Shown here piece after piece: positions 8,930-21,987 of a stretch of 64,000 nt of DNA (positions are counted from its first letter, which is position 1; every line of letters begins with the position of its first letter). Source of the DNA: Porticoccaceae bacterium (GTDB taxonomy: Bacteria > Pseudomonadota > Gammaproteobacteria > Pseudomonadales > Porticoccaceae); contig BPKH01000001.1 of the NCBI GenBank assembly GCA_026005035.1, positions 457,610 to 521,609 of the forward strand. The letters run 5' to 3'. The notes under the pieces were generated by a model. It was not told the origin of the DNA. It saw only the letters and a program-made list of their open reading frames with translations, and made no database searches. A program made the position numbers and the translations under genes.

Positions 8930-9831
8930 GGGGCCTTCTCCACCGCGGCGGGCGGCGCCACCCCGCATGCGCGAAGCGCGGCGCGGACCGCCTCGTGGTG
9001 GGCGGGCGACAGCTCCGTCAGGGGCAGGCGGATGCCGGGTTCGCACAGGCCGAGCTGCGCGGCGGCCCACTTCACGGGGATGGGGTTGGATTCGAGGAAC
9101 AACGCCCGGTGCAGGGGCATGAGGGACTCCTGGAGGGCGCGCGCCTCGGCGGCTCGGCCGGCCAGCGCCAGATCGCACAGACGGCGCATGGCGCGCGGCG
9201 CCACGTTGGCGGTCACCGAGATGTTACCCCGTCCGCCGAGGAGCATCAATTCGCAGGCGGTGGCGTCGTCGCCGGAGTAGACCGCGAAGTCGGGGCCGAC
9301 CCGCCCGAGGAGCTCTCGCACCCGATCGAGGTTGCCGCTGGCCTCCTTGATCCCCACCACGTTGGGCAGCCGCGCCAGTCGCTCCACCGTCTCCGGCAAC
9401 AGGTCGGAGGCGGTGCGGGCGGGGACGTTGTAGAGGATCTGGGGAATGTCCACCGCCTCCGCCACGGCGCGGAAGTGGCGGTACATCCCCTCTTGGGTCG
9501 GGCGGTTGTAGTAGGGGGCGACGAGCAGGGCGGCGTCCGCCCCGCACCGCTTGGCGGCGGCGGTGAGCTCCACCGCCTCAACGGTGCTGTTGGCGCCGGT
9601 GCCGGCGATCACCGGAATCCGCCCGGCCACCACCTGGACGCAGTAGCGGATCACCTCGATGTGCTCTTCCCAGCCCAGGGTGGGCGCCTCTCCGGTGGTC
9701 CCCACCGCGCCGATGGCCTGGGTTCCCTCGGCGATGTGCCACTCGATGAGCCGTTCGAGGGCCGGCCAGTCCACCTCGCCGGTGTCCGCTTTCATCGGGG
9801 TGATGAGGGCGACGATGCTGCCGGTGATCAT
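8926..9831 (-). CDS. dapA: 4-hydroxy-tetrahydrodipicolinate synthase
   Basis: DapA condenses pyruvate with aspartate semialdehyde in the first committed step of lysine/diaminopimelate synthesis. The 301-residue protein begins [13 protein letters not shown] as expected. It has the GAVGTTGE phosphate-like motif (residues 41-48), Y134 in [11 protein letters not shown] and the Schiff-base lysine K162 in [13 protein letters not shown]. An ATG eight codons upstream exists, but the family alignment supports 9831. The gene leads a coupled unit with bamC. Together with dapD and dapE, three diaminopimelate-pathway genes lie within 7 kb. Confidence 0.96.
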   Translation of the reverse strand: MITGSIVALITPMKADTGEVDWPALERLIEWHIAEGTQAIGAVGTTGEAPTLGWEEHIEVIRYCVQVVAGRIPVIAGTGANSTVEAVELTAAAKRCGADAALLVAPYYNRPTQEGMYRHFRAVAEAVDIPQILYNVPARTASDLLPETVERLARLPNVVGIKEASGNLDRVRELLGRVGPDFAVYSGDDATACELMLLGGRGNISVTANVAPRAMRRLCDLALAGRAAEARALQESLMPLHRALFLESNPIPVKWAAAQLGLCEPGIRLPLTELSPAHHEAVRAALRACGVAPPAAVEKAP

Positions 9832-9891
9832 GGCGGCCTTCCGGAAAAGCCACAATGGTAGCGGCCGCCCGCCGGGCCCACAAGTTCCGGC

Positions 9892-10752
9892 TCAGGCGAG
9901 GTGCCAGCGGGCGGCCTCGGGGGAAGCCGCGGCGGGCTCGCGGCGGGCGCGGCCCTCCCCTTCGAGCTTGAGCAGGTGGGCGACGAGCACCTGCCGGGCG
10001 AGGTCGAGGCGCTCGCGGCCCACGTCCGCGTAGACCCGCTCGAGCAGCCCGTCGAGCTCGTCCGTGCCGGCGGCGAGGGCTTCCACCACCCGCGCCTCCC
10101 GCCACCGCCGATGGGCGATCACCTCCCGCAGGTGGCGTGCGGAATCGGCGATGAGCGCGCCGTGCCCGGGGGCGACGGCGGCCGGCGGGCGGCCGGCGAG
10201 GCGCTCGAGGGAGGCCAGGTAGGCCGCCAGATCCCCCGAAGGCGGCAGGATCGCCACCGTGCCCCCCTCCATCAGGTGATCGCCGGCGAACAGCAGGCCC
10301 TCCTCCCGCAGCAGAAAACAGTAGTGGTTGGCCACGTGGCCCGGGGTGTGGATCGCCTCCAGGGTGTACTCGGCGGTGCGCAGCAGGACGCCGTCGCGCG
10401 GTTCCCAATCGGGGCGGAAGGTGCGGTCCTGGCGCCCGTCGTCCGGGCGGAGGACACACCCCACCAGGGTCGCCCCCGTGGCTGCGGCGAGAGTGGCCGC
10501 GCCGGGGGAGTGGTCGGGGTGGGTGTGGGTCACCACCACCCAGCGCAACCGCCCGGCGCAGGCCTCGAGAATGGCCGCCACATGGGACGGGTCGGCGGGA
10601 CCGGGGTCGATCACCGCCACCTCTTCTTCCCCCAGCAGATAGGTGTTGGTCCCGGGGCCGGTCATCAGCCCGGGGTTGGGGGCGGTGAGGCGCCGCACCC
10701 GCGGCGACAGGCGGTCGAGCCGGCCGGGAACGGGGGGCGCCGAAGCGGCCAC
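9892..10752 (-). CDS. MBL-fold hydrolase, LACTB2-like
   Basis: The 286-residue protein has the motif order of the LACTB2/glyoxalase-II-like group. It begins with NPGLMTGPGTNTYLLG, continues with the metal ligands VVTHTHPDHSPGA near residues 75-87, HTPGHVANHYCF and FAGDHLM, and then APGHG. A C-terminal winged-helix-like region (about 215-270) resembles the extra domain of LACTB2, which is an endoribonuclease in mitochondria. The bacterial substrate is unknown. It follows fabV with a 5-base gap on the same strand. Confidence 0.82.
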   Translation of the reverse strand: MAASAPPVPGRLDRLSPRVRRLTAPNPGLMTGPGTNTYLLGEEEVAVIDPGPADPSHVAAILEACAGRLRWVVVTHTHPDHSPGAATLAAATGATLVGCVLRPDDGRQDRTFRPDWEPRDGVLLRTAEYTLEAIHTPGHVANHYCFLLREEGLLFAGDHLMEGGTVAILPPSGDLAAYLASLERLAGRPPAAVAPGHGALIADSARHLREVIAHRRWREARVVEALAAGTDELDGLLERVYADVGRERLDLARQVLVAHLLKLEGEGRARREPAAASPEAARWHLA

Positions 10753-10757
10753 GGCCC

Positions 10758-11951
10758 TCAGGAGATCAGCCCGGGAATGGGAACCACCGGGTCCACGTCG
10801 GCGGCATAGTCCACTCCCTCCACCTCGAATCCGAACAGGCGCAGGAAGTCCCGCTTGTAGCCGGCGTAGTCGGTGAGCTTATGGAGGTTTTCGGTGGTCA
10901 CCTGGTTCCAGAGCGCCTCCACCGCACCCTGCACCTCGGGATCGAGCTCCCGATCGTCCACCCGCAGTCGGCCCTCCGCATCCAGGCGGGGCTGGGGGGC
11001 GTAGAGGCACTCCCGGAAGAGGCGGTCGATCTGCTCGATGGGGCCCTCGTGGGTGCCTCGCGCCTTCATCTCCTTGTAGAGCAGGGCGAGGTACAACGGC
11101 ATGATGGGGATGGCGGCACTCGCCTGGGTCACCACCGCTTTGAGGACCGCCACTCGGGCGTCGCCGCCCCTTTCCGCGAGGCGGCGGCGGATCTCCACCA
11201 CCCGCCGGTCCAGATCCTGCTTGGCGGCGCCGATGGTGCCGTGCCAGTAGATATCCCAGGTGATCCGCTCGCCGATGTAGGTGAACGCACAGGTCTTCGC
11301 CCCGGGGGCCAGAACGCCGGCGCGGTCCAGGGCCTCGATCCACAGCTGCCAATCCTCGCCGCCCATCACCGCCACCGTCTGGCGCACCTCCTCCTCGGTG
11401 GCCGGCTCCAGGGTGACCTCTTCCACCACCTCCCGGTCGGTGTCGATCCCCCGGGTGCGCACCACCTTGCCCACGGGTTTGAGCACCGACTGGAAGACCT
11501 CGCCGGTGACCGGGTGGCGGCGGCGTGGCGCCGCCAGGCTGTAGACCACCAGGTCCACCTGGCCCAGGTCGGCGCGAATGGTCTCGATGGCCGCCTCCTT
11601 GACTTCGCTGGAGAAGGCGTCGCCGTTGATGCTCTTGGCGTAGAGGCCGGCCTCTTCGGCCAAGCGGTGGAAGGCGGCGCTGTTGTACCAGCCGGCGGTG
11701 GCGGTGCGCTTGGGCGTGGCCTCCTTCTCGAAAAAGACGCCCAGGGTCGCGCCGCCGCCGCCGAAGGCGGCGGCGATCCGCGCGGCGAGCCCGTAGCCGG
11801 TGGACGCGCCCACCACCAGGACGCGGCGGGGAGCGCCGGGGACGGGCCCGCGGCCGCGCACGTATTCGACCTGGCGGCGCACGTTCTCGGCGCAGCCCAG
11901 GGGATGGGCGGTGGTGCAGAGGAATCCGCGGACCTTGGGGGCGATGACCAT
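10758..11951 (-). CDS. fabV: Enoyl-[acyl-carrier-protein] reductase FabV
   Basis: FabV reduces trans-2-enoyl-ACP with NADH in the last step of each fatty-acid elongation cycle; it is the triclosan-insensitive reductase type. The 397-residue protein has the FabV N-terminus ([15 protein letters not shown]), the nucleotide-binding [21 protein letters not shown] and the diagnostic active site Y-x8-K ([10 protein letters not shown]). The open frame extends further upstream, but the ATG at 11951 gives the conserved start. It lies between aceF and an MBL hydrolase gene on the same strand. Confidence 0.95.
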   Translation of the reverse strand: MVIAPKVRGFLCTTAHPLGCAENVRRQVEYVRGRGPVPGAPRRVLVVGASTGYGLAARIAAAFGGGGATLGVFFEKEATPKRTATAGWYNSAAFHRLAEEAGLYAKSINGDAFSSEVKEAAIETIRADLGQVDLVVYSLAAPRRRHPVTGEVFQSVLKPVGKVVRTRGIDTDREVVEEVTLEPATEEEVRQTVAVMGGEDWQLWIEALDRAGVLAPGAKTCAFTYIGERITWDIYWHGTIGAAKQDLDRRVVEIRRRLAERGGDARVAVLKAVVTQASAAIPIMPLYLALLYKEMKARGTHEGPIEQIDRLFRECLYAPQPRLDAEGRLRVDDRELDPEVQGAVEALWNQVTTENLHKLTDYAGYKRDFLRLFGFEVEGVDYAADVDPVVPIPGLIS

Positions 11952-12007
11952 GTGACCTCCGTTGCGAGCCGGCGCGGCGGCCCATGATAGCCGAAGGCGC
12001 CGCGGCC

Positions 12008-13684
12008 TCACAGGATGAGGCGGCGCAGATCCGCCAAGGCCTCCACCAACTCGGTGAGGAAGCGGCCGGCGTCCGCGCCGTTCACCAGGCGGTGATCGTA
12101 GGTCAGCGCCACCGGCAACAGCAGCCGCGGGCGGAACTCGCCCCCGTCCCACACCGGCCGGATCGCCGCCCGCGACAACCCGAGGATGGCCGCCTCGGGG
12201 GGATTGACGATGGGGGTAAAGCCGCGCCCGCCGATGGGGCCGAGGTTGGAGACGCTGAGCGTCGCGCCCTGCATCTCCTCGGCGGCCAGGCGCCCGCCGC
12301 GGGCCCGCTCCGCGAGGGCGGCGATCTCCTCCGCAAGCTGCCAGACGCCCTTGCGATCGACGTCGCGCACCACGGGCACCAGAAGCCCCCGCGGGGTGTC
12401 CACGGCGATCCCCACGTGGCAGTACTGGCGCTCCACCGCCACGCGCCCCGAGGGGTGCCAGGCGCGGCGCAACTTGGGGTGGCGCGGCAACAGGGCGCCG
12501 AGGGCCCGCACCACGAAGGGCAGAAGGGTCAGTTTGACCCCCCGCCGCTCCGCTTCGGGCAGGAGCGCCTTTCGGAAGGCCTCGAGCTCGGTGACGTCGG
12601 CGTCGTCGAACTGGGTCACCATGGGCACGGCCGCCCAGGCGCGCGCCATGTTGGCGGCGGTGGCGCGATCCACGCCGCTCAAGGGCACCTCCTCTACCGG
12701 ACCGAAGCGCTCGAGATCGAGCTCGCCTTCGGCTTCCTGCACCGGCCGCGCCTGCTGGCGCGCGGCCAACGCCTCGCGGACGTAAGCTTCCACGTCCTCG
12801 CGGCGGATGCGCCCCTTGGGACCGGTTCCCGGAACGTTGCGCAGATCGACCCCCAGGGCGCGGGCGAAGCGGCGCACCATGGGGCCGGCGTAGACCTCGC
12901 CGGCCGGCGCTTCCGGCTCGGCGAGGGGGGGCGGTGCGGCCCTTGCCGCCTCCTTTGCCGCGGGGCGCTCGGGCGCGCCGGCGACGGGAGCGGCGGCCGA
13001 GGTGGTCGTGGCCTCGGGGGCCTTGGGGGCAGGGTCGCCCGCCGCCGGGGTGGACCGGGCCGCCTCCCCCTCGGGCCGCAAGAGCGCCACCACCTGGCCG
13101 CTGCGCACCCGATCTCCCACCGCCACCCGCAGTTCGGCGACGGTGCCCGCCCGGGGCGCCGGTACCTCCATGGTCGCCTTGTCGCTCTCCAGGGTGAGCA
13201 GCGCCTCACCCTCGGCGACCCGGTCGCCGGGCGCGACGGCGATCTCCACCACCTCCACCGCCTCGGCGGATCCCAGGTCGGGGAGCACCACCGGCTCGGG
13301 TTCACCGCCGGCCGGGGCGGCCGCCCTATCCTCTTCTGAGGCGGCCGCTTGCGGGGCGGAAGCGCTCGCCGCCGGCACCTCCGGCTCGGAAGGGGGCGGC
13401 GTCTCCTTCTCCGGCGCCGTCTCCTTCGGGGTGCCAACCGCCTCCTCGGCCAGCTCGAGTTCCACCACCGCCGTGCCGGCGCCGACCTTGTCGCCGGGCT
13501 TGACCAACACCTTGCGCACGGTCCCCGCCGCCGGCGCCGGCAGGTCCAGGGTGGCCTTGTCCGACTCCAGCACCAACAGGGTGTCGTCGGGCGCTACGCG
13601 ATCCCCCGGCGCCACCGGGATCTCGATCACCTCCACTTCCCGGGCGCCGCCCAGGTCGGGCACCTTCACCGTTTCCATCGCCAT
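12008..13684 (-). CDS. aceF: Pyruvate dehydrogenase E2, dihydrolipoyllysine acetyltransferase
   Basis: AceF carries acetyl groups on lipoyl-lysine and transfers them to CoA. The 558-residue protein has two lipoyl domains with the modified lysine in [14 protein letters not shown] (near 44) and [14 protein letters not shown] (near 165). Alanine/proline-rich linkers follow, then an E1/E3-binding domain ([19 protein letters not shown], near 270-290) and the catalytic domain. The active-site motif reads [13 protein letters not shown]: asparagine replaces the aspartate of the usual HxxxDG. Azotobacter-type E2p also has asparagine here, so activity is expected. It starts 9 bases after aceE. No lpd gene follows. 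Confidence 0.95.
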   Translation of the reverse strand: MAMETVKVPDLGGAREVEVIEIPVAPGDRVAPDDTLLVLESDKATLDLPAPAAGTVRKVLVKPGDKVGAGTAVVELELAEEAVGTPKETAPEKETPPPSEPEVPAASASAPQAAASEEDRAAAPAGGEPEPVVLPDLGSAEAVEVVEIAVAPGDRVAEGEALLTLESDKATMEVPAPRAGTVAELRVAVGDRVRSGQVVALLRPEGEAARSTPAAGDPAPKAPEATTTSAAAPVAGAPERPAAKEAARAAPPPLAEPEAPAGEVYAGPMVRRFARALGVDLRNVPGTGPKGRIRREDVEAYVREALAARQQARPVQEAEGELDLERFGPVEEVPLSGVDRATAANMARAWAAVPMVTQFDDADVTELEAFRKALLPEAERRGVKLTLLPFVVRALGALLPRHPKLRRAWHPSGRVAVERQYCHVGIAVDTPRGLLVPVVRDVDRKGVWQLAEEIAALAERARGGRLAAEEMQGATLSVSNLGPIGGRGFTPIVNPPEAAILGLSRAAIRPVWDGGEFRPRLLLPVALTYDHRLVNGADAGRFLTELVEALADLRRLIL

Positions 13685-13693
13685 GGCGTCGCC

Positions 13694-16357
<2,664 letters not shown>

Positions 16358-16427
16358 GGCTCACCTCTACACCGGGCGATGTTTGGATCCTAGCAGCTTT
16401 CCCCACCCATTACGATGTTGCACCAGA

Positions 16428-16446
16428 AATGAAACATTGTTTCATT
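16428..16446. promoter_or_regulatory. Perfect inverted repeat upstream of aceE
   Basis: AATGAAAC-ATT-GTTTCATT is an exact 8-base inverted repeat with a 3-base spacer. It overlaps the stop codon of the M16 protease gene and lies about 70 bases upstream of aceE. It could be a repressor operator for the pyruvate dehydrogenase genes. No T-tract follows it, so a terminator is less likely. Confidence 0.35.
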
Positions 16447-19304
16447 CGATGGCGAGGGGCAGCGCGAACCAGCCTTCCCTACAGGAGGAGGCCAGGGGTT
16501 GCGCCGCCGCTTGGGCGGTTCGATCGGTGACGAGCCAGAGCGCCTGCCGCTCGGCGCCCGTCCATTGGCGCCAGGCGGCCTTGAGATCCCGGACCCCCAC
16601 GGCGCGCACGGCCGCGGCCAGCCGCGCGCGGAAATCGAAACCCCAGTAGCCCAGATCGAGGGACTCCAGGTGGCGCGCCGCCAGCTCGTCGAGGTTGCGC
16701 GGCGCCTCCTCCACCCGGGCGAGCACCGCCCGCCGGTACCGCTCCAAATCTTCCTCGGTCAACGCCGCCACCTCCTTCCCGAAGGCGGCGAAGAAGGCCT
16801 CCACGCGATCGCGGATCGCCTGCTCGTCGAACCGCGGCGACTGGACGTAGTAGGCGAGTCCCGGCACCCGCCCCAGGGGCAGGGGCGAGACGCCGACGGC
16901 GTAGCCCAGCTGCTGCTCGGTGCGCAGGCGGGTGTAAAAGGGAGCCGAGGTCATCACCTCCAAAAGCGCCATGCGGGCCCGCTCGCCGAGCCCGTCGTCC
17001 CGCCCCTGCAGGTAGAGGACGGCGGCCGCGTCCTGGTGGTCGACGGCCAGCGACTGGACGCAGGCCGCGCCCGGCGCCAGGTCGGCCACCCGCAAGGGTG
17101 CCGGCGCCCGGCGGCCGGCCGCGGCAGCGACACCCGGCAGGCGCGCCACGAGCGACGCCAATGCCGGGCGGTCCAGGTTGCCGACGGCGTAGACGCGCCA
17201 CGCCCCCTCCTCCACCAAGCGGCGGTGGGCTGCGCGCAGCTCTTCGAGTGACGCGCCCTCCAGGACCTCCGCCAGACGAGCGGGGGAGTGGGCCTCGCCC
17301 AGGAGGGCGGGCAGCTCGTCGAGCAGACGCCTCAGGGGCCATTCCTGCGCGGCATTGCGCCAGTCGCGCAGCAGCCGGGCGCGCACCCCGCTCCACCCGC
17401 GCGGCGTCCCAATCGGGGCTCGCCAAGGCGGCGGCGATGGGCGCAAGCAGCAACGGCATGCGCTCCGAATAACCGCGCAGGCTGAGGCTGAGGCCGCGCT
17501 CCCAGGGGTCGAGGCGGTACTCCAGCCCCGCCAGGGTGGCCGGATAGGTGCGCTCCGCGAGCTGGTCCCGCACCAGCGCCGCCGAGAGCGCCACCGCCGC
17601 GGCGGCCTTGGCGTCCAGGGGCTCGGGCAGCGCCAGGCGGGCGTGGAAGAAGGCGCGGGGCGCGCCGAAGGGATTGCCGGCCTGCAGCCAGGTGGGCGGC
17701 GCCGTGGCGACCTTTTCCGGGCGGCTCGCGGTCTCGCCGACCCGCTCCAGCCGTCGCGGGAGAAAGGGGTTAGCCGCGGGCAAGGCGAGCCCGGCGGCGA
17801 GCTCGGCGGGCGGCTCCCCCGCGGGGGGCGCCGGATCGACGGCGTAGGGGGCGGCGTAGAATGCACTGATCCGATCGGTGGCCACCTCGGGGGCGGTCAG
17901 CACCTCGACGGCGTTTTCCGGCACCAGGCGGGCCGCGAATCGTTTCAGGAGGTTTTTGCGGTAGCGGTAGAGAAAGGGCCCCCGCAGCACCTCCGCCGGT
18001 GGGTAGAGGTGGAGGGCGGTGCCCAGGCCGAGCACGTAGCCCATCGGCTCGGCGGGTTCCAGGAAGCGGAAGTCCACGCGCGCCATGTGGGCGAGCTCCT
18101 CGTAGCGCCAGCGGGCGTCGGCGGCCTCCCGGGCCAGGGCGAGCCAACGGTAGAAGAGCGCCCGCACCGCAGCGGCGCGCTCGTACCCCTCCGAGGTGAG
18201 GCGGATCTCGACGGTGAAGAGGCCGCCGCGGCGGGAATCGAAGGCGAGTCCCGCCCGCACGCCGTCGGCGAGCCCCGCGGCACGCAGCACTGCGAGGAGA
18301 CTCCCCTCCCCCTCGTGGCCGAGCAGATGGGCGAAGAATTCGTCGGGCTTTTCCCGCCACTGTCGCCCGAGCGGCGGCACCGGAAAGAAAAAGGAAAGAG
18401 AGCGGATTTCCTTGACCGGCCGGTAGCGCACCGCGAGCGGCAGGGGATCCCGGAACAGCGGCCGCTCCCCTTCGGGAAGGACCACGGGTCGGTCGGGGAC
18501 GGCGGCGAAGCGCGCCGCCACCCACTCTTGCAGACGGTCGAGGGGCTGGGGGCCGAGCACCACCAGGTTCATCCGCGAAGCGGCGTAGTACCGGCGCCAA
18601 AACTCGAGCAGGTCGTCCCGCACCGGCCGGCCGGGACGATCCGCCAGGGTCTCCAGGTTGCCCACGGTGAAACCGTGAAAGGGGTGCTCCGGGTGGGCGA
18701 GCTCGCGCAGCACGTCCCACAGGCGGCGGTCGTCGTCGCGGATGCGCAGCCGGTACTCCGACTCCACCGCCTGGCGCTCCCGGTCCACGTACTCGGGGTT
18801 GAACAGGGGGGCGACGAAAAAGCGGCTGAAGCGGTCGAGGGCCGACTCCAGGTGGTCGGGGTCCACCGAGAGGAAATAGTTGGTCTCTTCGAGGCCGGTG
18901 TAGGCGTTGAAGCTCCCGCCGTGTTCGGTGATGAAGGACTGGAATTCGCCCGCCTCGGGGTAGCGATCGGTGCCGAGAAAGAGCATGTGCTCGAGGAAGT
19001 GGGCGAGGCCCTCCCGGTCGGAGGGGTTCTGGAAACTGCCCACGTCCAGGCTGAGGGAGGCGGCCGCCTTGTCCGCCCCGGCATCGGAGATGAGCAGGAC
19101 ATCGAGGCCGTTGTCCAGGGTCAGATAGCGGTAGCGCCGCGGGTCGTTGGGGCTCTTGTGGACCGCGACCCGGCTCTTGGCGTCCGCTTCGGCGACGAAC
19201 CAGGGGGAGGAGTCCTCGCCGGATGCCCCGGCCGCGGCCGGCGCGGCGAGGCCGCCGCCGGCCAGGCAGAGGGCGAGTGCCAAAAGCCACGGGGGACGAA
19301 TCAT
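16442..19304 (-). CDS. Pitrilysin-like M16 zinc protease, frame interrupted
   Basis: The product resembles protease III (pitrilysin), a large periplasmic zinc protease. It has a signal peptide (MIRPPWLLALALCLAGGG), the inverted zinc motif HFLEH at residues 102-106 and the tandem M16 half-domain layout, including a late SAPFYTRLRTEQQLGYAVGV block. The reading frame breaks near 17386-17389. Upstream of that point the protein runs in one frame as far as SPDWDAARVER; beyond it VRARLLRDWRNAAQEWPL continues in another. Removing one C from the CCCC run at 17386-17389 restores one 953-codon gene, the normal family length. It overlaps perM by 4 bases at its start. Confidence 0.85.
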
Positions 19305-20377
19305 GGTGTGGGCTCCCGAGGGTCGGATTGTTCGTTGCGCGGCCAGGCGTTGTAGACGGCCTTCAACAGGGTGGCCAGGGGGATGGCGAAGAAGACGCCC
19401 CAAAACCCCCAGATTCCGCCGAACACCAGCACCGCCAGGATGATGGTGAGGGGGTGGAGGTTGACGGCCTCCGAGAAGAGCAGCGGCACGAGCACGTTGC
19501 CGTCCAGAAACTGGATCAAGAGATAGATGCCCGCGAGCCACCAGAAAGGACTCGCCAACCCCCACTGGAGATAGCCCACGGCGAGCACCGGCACGGTGAC
19601 CACCGCCGCGCCGATGTAGGGGACCACCACCGACAAACCCACCGCCAGGGCGAGCAGGGCTGCGTACTCGAGGCCCAGGAGTGCGAAGGCGACGAAGGAG
19701 ACGGCGCCGACGATGAGGATCTCGAGCACCTTGCCGCGCACGTAATTGGCCATCTGGAGGTTCATCTCGTGCCAGATCCGGTCGAGCACCGGGCGGTGGC
19801 TGGGCAACAGCCGCGCGCCCGCCGCCATCAGGGCCTCTTTGTCCTTGAGGAGGAAAAACACCATGATCGGCACCAGGACGAGGTAGACCACCCAGCTCGC
19901 CAGCCCGGGCAAGCTGGCCACCGAAAAGCTGAGCAAGGCTTCGCCGATACTCGCCGCCTGGCCCTGGACGTAGCCGACCAGCGCCTTGAGCTGCGCTTCC
20001 GAGATGATCTCCGGATAGTGCTGGGGCAACAGCGCCACCGACTGCTGGAGCTGGCGGATGAGCGCCGGCAGCTGCGCCGCCAAGTTGGCCGCCTGGCGCA
20101 CCACCAGGGGGACGAGCCCCACCAGGGCGAGAACGAAGGAGCCGAGAAAGAGGACGAACACCACCATCACCGAGGCCAGTCGCGGCAAGCCGAGCCGCGC
20201 CAGCCGAGCCACCGCGCCCTCGAGGAGAAAGGCGATGATCAGGGCGGCAAAGAAGGGGGCGAGGACGCCGCCGAGCCAAACCAGCAAGGCGAGCGCGGCC
20301 GCCGCCAACAGGGCCAGGAGCACCGCCTCCTCGTGGCCCAGATAGCGGTCGACCCAGCGGGCGAGCACCTTGAACAT
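19301..20377 (-). CDS. perM: AI-2E/PerM-family inner-membrane transporter
   Basis: The 358-residue protein belongs to the AI-2E/PerM (UPF0118) family of polytopic membrane proteins. Several hydrophobic helices are visible: near residues 18-55, two close together near 65-95, 155-180, then a cluster from 215 to 335. The family hallmark is a long amphipathic region between them (about 95-155). Substrate is unknown; relatives have been linked to permease or ion-exchange roles. It is divergent from bepA, as in E. coli, and its stop overlaps the M16 protease start. Confidence 0.85.
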   Translation of the reverse strand: MFKVLARWVDRYLGHEEAVLLALLAAAALALLVWLGGVLAPFFAALIIAFLLEGAVARLARLGLPRLASVMVVFVLFLGSFVLALVGLVPLVVRQAANLAAQLPALIRQLQQSVALLPQHYPEIISEAQLKALVGYVQGQAASIGEALLSFSVASLPGLASWVVYLVLVPIMVFFLLKDKEALMAAGARLLPSHRPVLDRIWHEMNLQMANYVRGKVLEILIVGAVSFVAFALLGLEYAALLALAVGLSVVVPYIGAAVVTVPVLAVGYLQWGLASPFWWLAGIYLLIQFLDGNVLVPLLFSEAVNLHPLTIILAVLVFGGIWGFWGVFFAIPLATLLKAVYNAWPRNEQSDPREPTP

Positions 20378-20538
20378 GGAAGCACCCTCGGCGGGGGCCG
20401 CGCGGATGGGAGGGAAAGGGTACGGCCTCCCCTTGCCCGCGACAACCGGGGAACGGCGCCGGGCACGCGCGGTCCAAAGGACACCACGGGGCCGCAGCCA
20501 GCGGCTACACTTTTCCTTCCACCCTCGAGAACCGTCGC

Positions 20539-21972
20539 GTGCGCCGCACCCTCCTCCTCCTCGCCGCCCTTTGCCTGGCCGCCCCCGCCGGCGCGGCGCT
20601 GCCCGATCTGCCCGAGCTCGGCGACACCAGCTCGGCGATCCTCTCGCCGCGCCAAGAAGAGCTGCTCGGGCGCGCCTGGCTCGGCGCCTTCCGGGCGCGG
20701 GTCAAGACCCTGGACGACCCGGAACTTACCGCCTACCTGGAGGAGCTGCTCGGCGAGCTCAAGGGTCCAGCGGGGCTCGGCGAGAGCGAGCTCACCCTGG
20801 TGCTGGTCAACAACCCGGCCCTCAACGCCTTCGCCGTGCCGGGGGGGGTCGTCGGCGTCCACACCGGCCTGTTCCGCTACGCCGAGGACGAAGACGAACT
20901 GGCGGCGGTCCTCGCCCACGAGCTCGCCCACCTGCGCCAGCGCCACTTCGCCCGCCGCCTGGAAGCCGGGCGGGCCAACGCCGTGACCGCCCTGGCCGGG
21001 ATGCTCGCCGGACTGGTGCTCGCCGCCACCGTCGGGGGCGACGCCGGCATGGCGGCCATCACCATGGGCCAAGCGGCGGCCCTGGAGAGCAACCTGCGCT
21101 ACAGCCGCGAGCACGAACAGGAGGCGGACCGCCTCGGCCTGGAGATCCTCAAGCGCACCGGCCGCGATCCCGCGGCGGTGCCGCGGATGTTCGAGCGGAT
21201 GCTGGCCGCCACCCGCTACACCGGCAGCCGGCCGCCCGAGTATCTGCTCACCCACCCCCTGACCGAGCGGCGCCTGGCCGATGCCCGGGCGCGCCTCCAC
21301 GCCCTGGGGGAGCCACCGCACCGCCCCCACTCCGAGCGCTATGCCTTCCTGCGCGCCCGGGCACTCCTCTGGCTCGACGGCAACCTCCTCGAGTCCGTGC
21401 GGCGCTTCCGGGCGGAACTCGCGGCGTCGGGGGGTGACGCCGCCCGCTATGGCCTTGCCCTCGCCCTGTCGGGCAACGGCGAACACGCCGCGGCGGCGCG
21501 CGAGCTCGCCCCCCTATTGGCGGCCCGGCCCGCGGACCTCACCCTGCGCCTGGCTGCCGTCGAGCTCGCCTACAACCGGGGGGATTCCCGCGAAGCCCTC
21601 GCCCTCGTGGAAAGCCTGGCCGCCGAGCATCCCGGTTACTACCCCTGCGAGCGGTATCGGGCAAAGATCCTGCTCAGGCTCGGGCGCACCGGCGAGGCCC
21701 AGGCGGTGCTCGAGCGCTTGAGCCGCGCGCGGCCCGCCGATCCCCAGGTGTGGTTCGAGCTGGCGGAAACGGCGGGGCTCGCAGGCGACATCCTCGGCGT
21801 GCACCGCGCCCGGGCCCAGTACTTCCGCCTCACCGGCGCCTACGACGAGGCGCGCAAACAGCTCCTCTACGCCAAGCGCCTGGCCGCCGCCGACCGGCGG
21901 GAGACGGCCCTGTTGGAGGAAGCCTTGCGGGAGGTGGAAGAGGAGGCGAAGCGCGCCCGGGAGCTGCTGTGA
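20539..21972 (+). CDS. bepA: BepA-like periplasmic metalloprotease/chaperone (M48 plus TPR)
   Basis: BepA assists or degrades outer-membrane proteins such as LptD during assembly. The 477-residue product has a signal peptide (LLLLAALCLAAPAGAA) and an M48 peptidase domain with HELAH (H127, E128, H131) and a downstream EHEQEADRLG glutamate. A C-terminal tetratricopeptide region spans about residues 270-460. The start at GTG 20539 places the signal peptide correctly. Divergent pairing with perM is conserved in E. coli. It ends 15 bases from the convergent nadA stop. Confidence 0.92.
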   Translation: MRRTLLLLAALCLAAPAGAALPDLPELGDTSSAILSPRQEELLGRAWLGAFRARVKTLDDPELTAYLEELLGELKGPAGLGESELTLVLVNNPALNAFAVPGGVVGVHTGLFRYAEDEDELAAVLAHELAHLRQRHFARRLEAGRANAVTALAGMLAGLVLAATVGGDAGMAAITMGQAAALESNLRYSREHEQEADRLGLEILKRTGRDPAAVPRMFERMLAATRYTGSRPPEYLLTHPLTERRLADARARLHALGEPPHRPHSERYAFLRARALLWLDGNLLESVRRFRAELAASGGDAARYGLALALSGNGEHAAAARELAPLLAARPADLTLRLAAVELAYNRGDSREALALVESLAAEHPGYYPCERYRAKILLRLGRTGEAQAVLERLSRARPADPQVWFELAETAGLAGDILGVHRARAQYFRLTGAYDEARKQLLYAKRLAAADRRETALLEEALREVEEEAKRARELL

Positions 21973-21987
21973 GGCCGGCGCGGCGGG

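Noticed and set aside
12050-12090. Inactive E2 because asparagine replaces the active-site aspartate
   Set aside because: Azotobacter-type pyruvate dehydrogenase E2 is active with asparagine at this position, so the change is a known variant.
13640-13684. A third lipoyl domain or broken start in aceF
   Set aside because: The protein starts directly with the first of two lipoyl domains; two domains and normal spacing are seen, within known variation.
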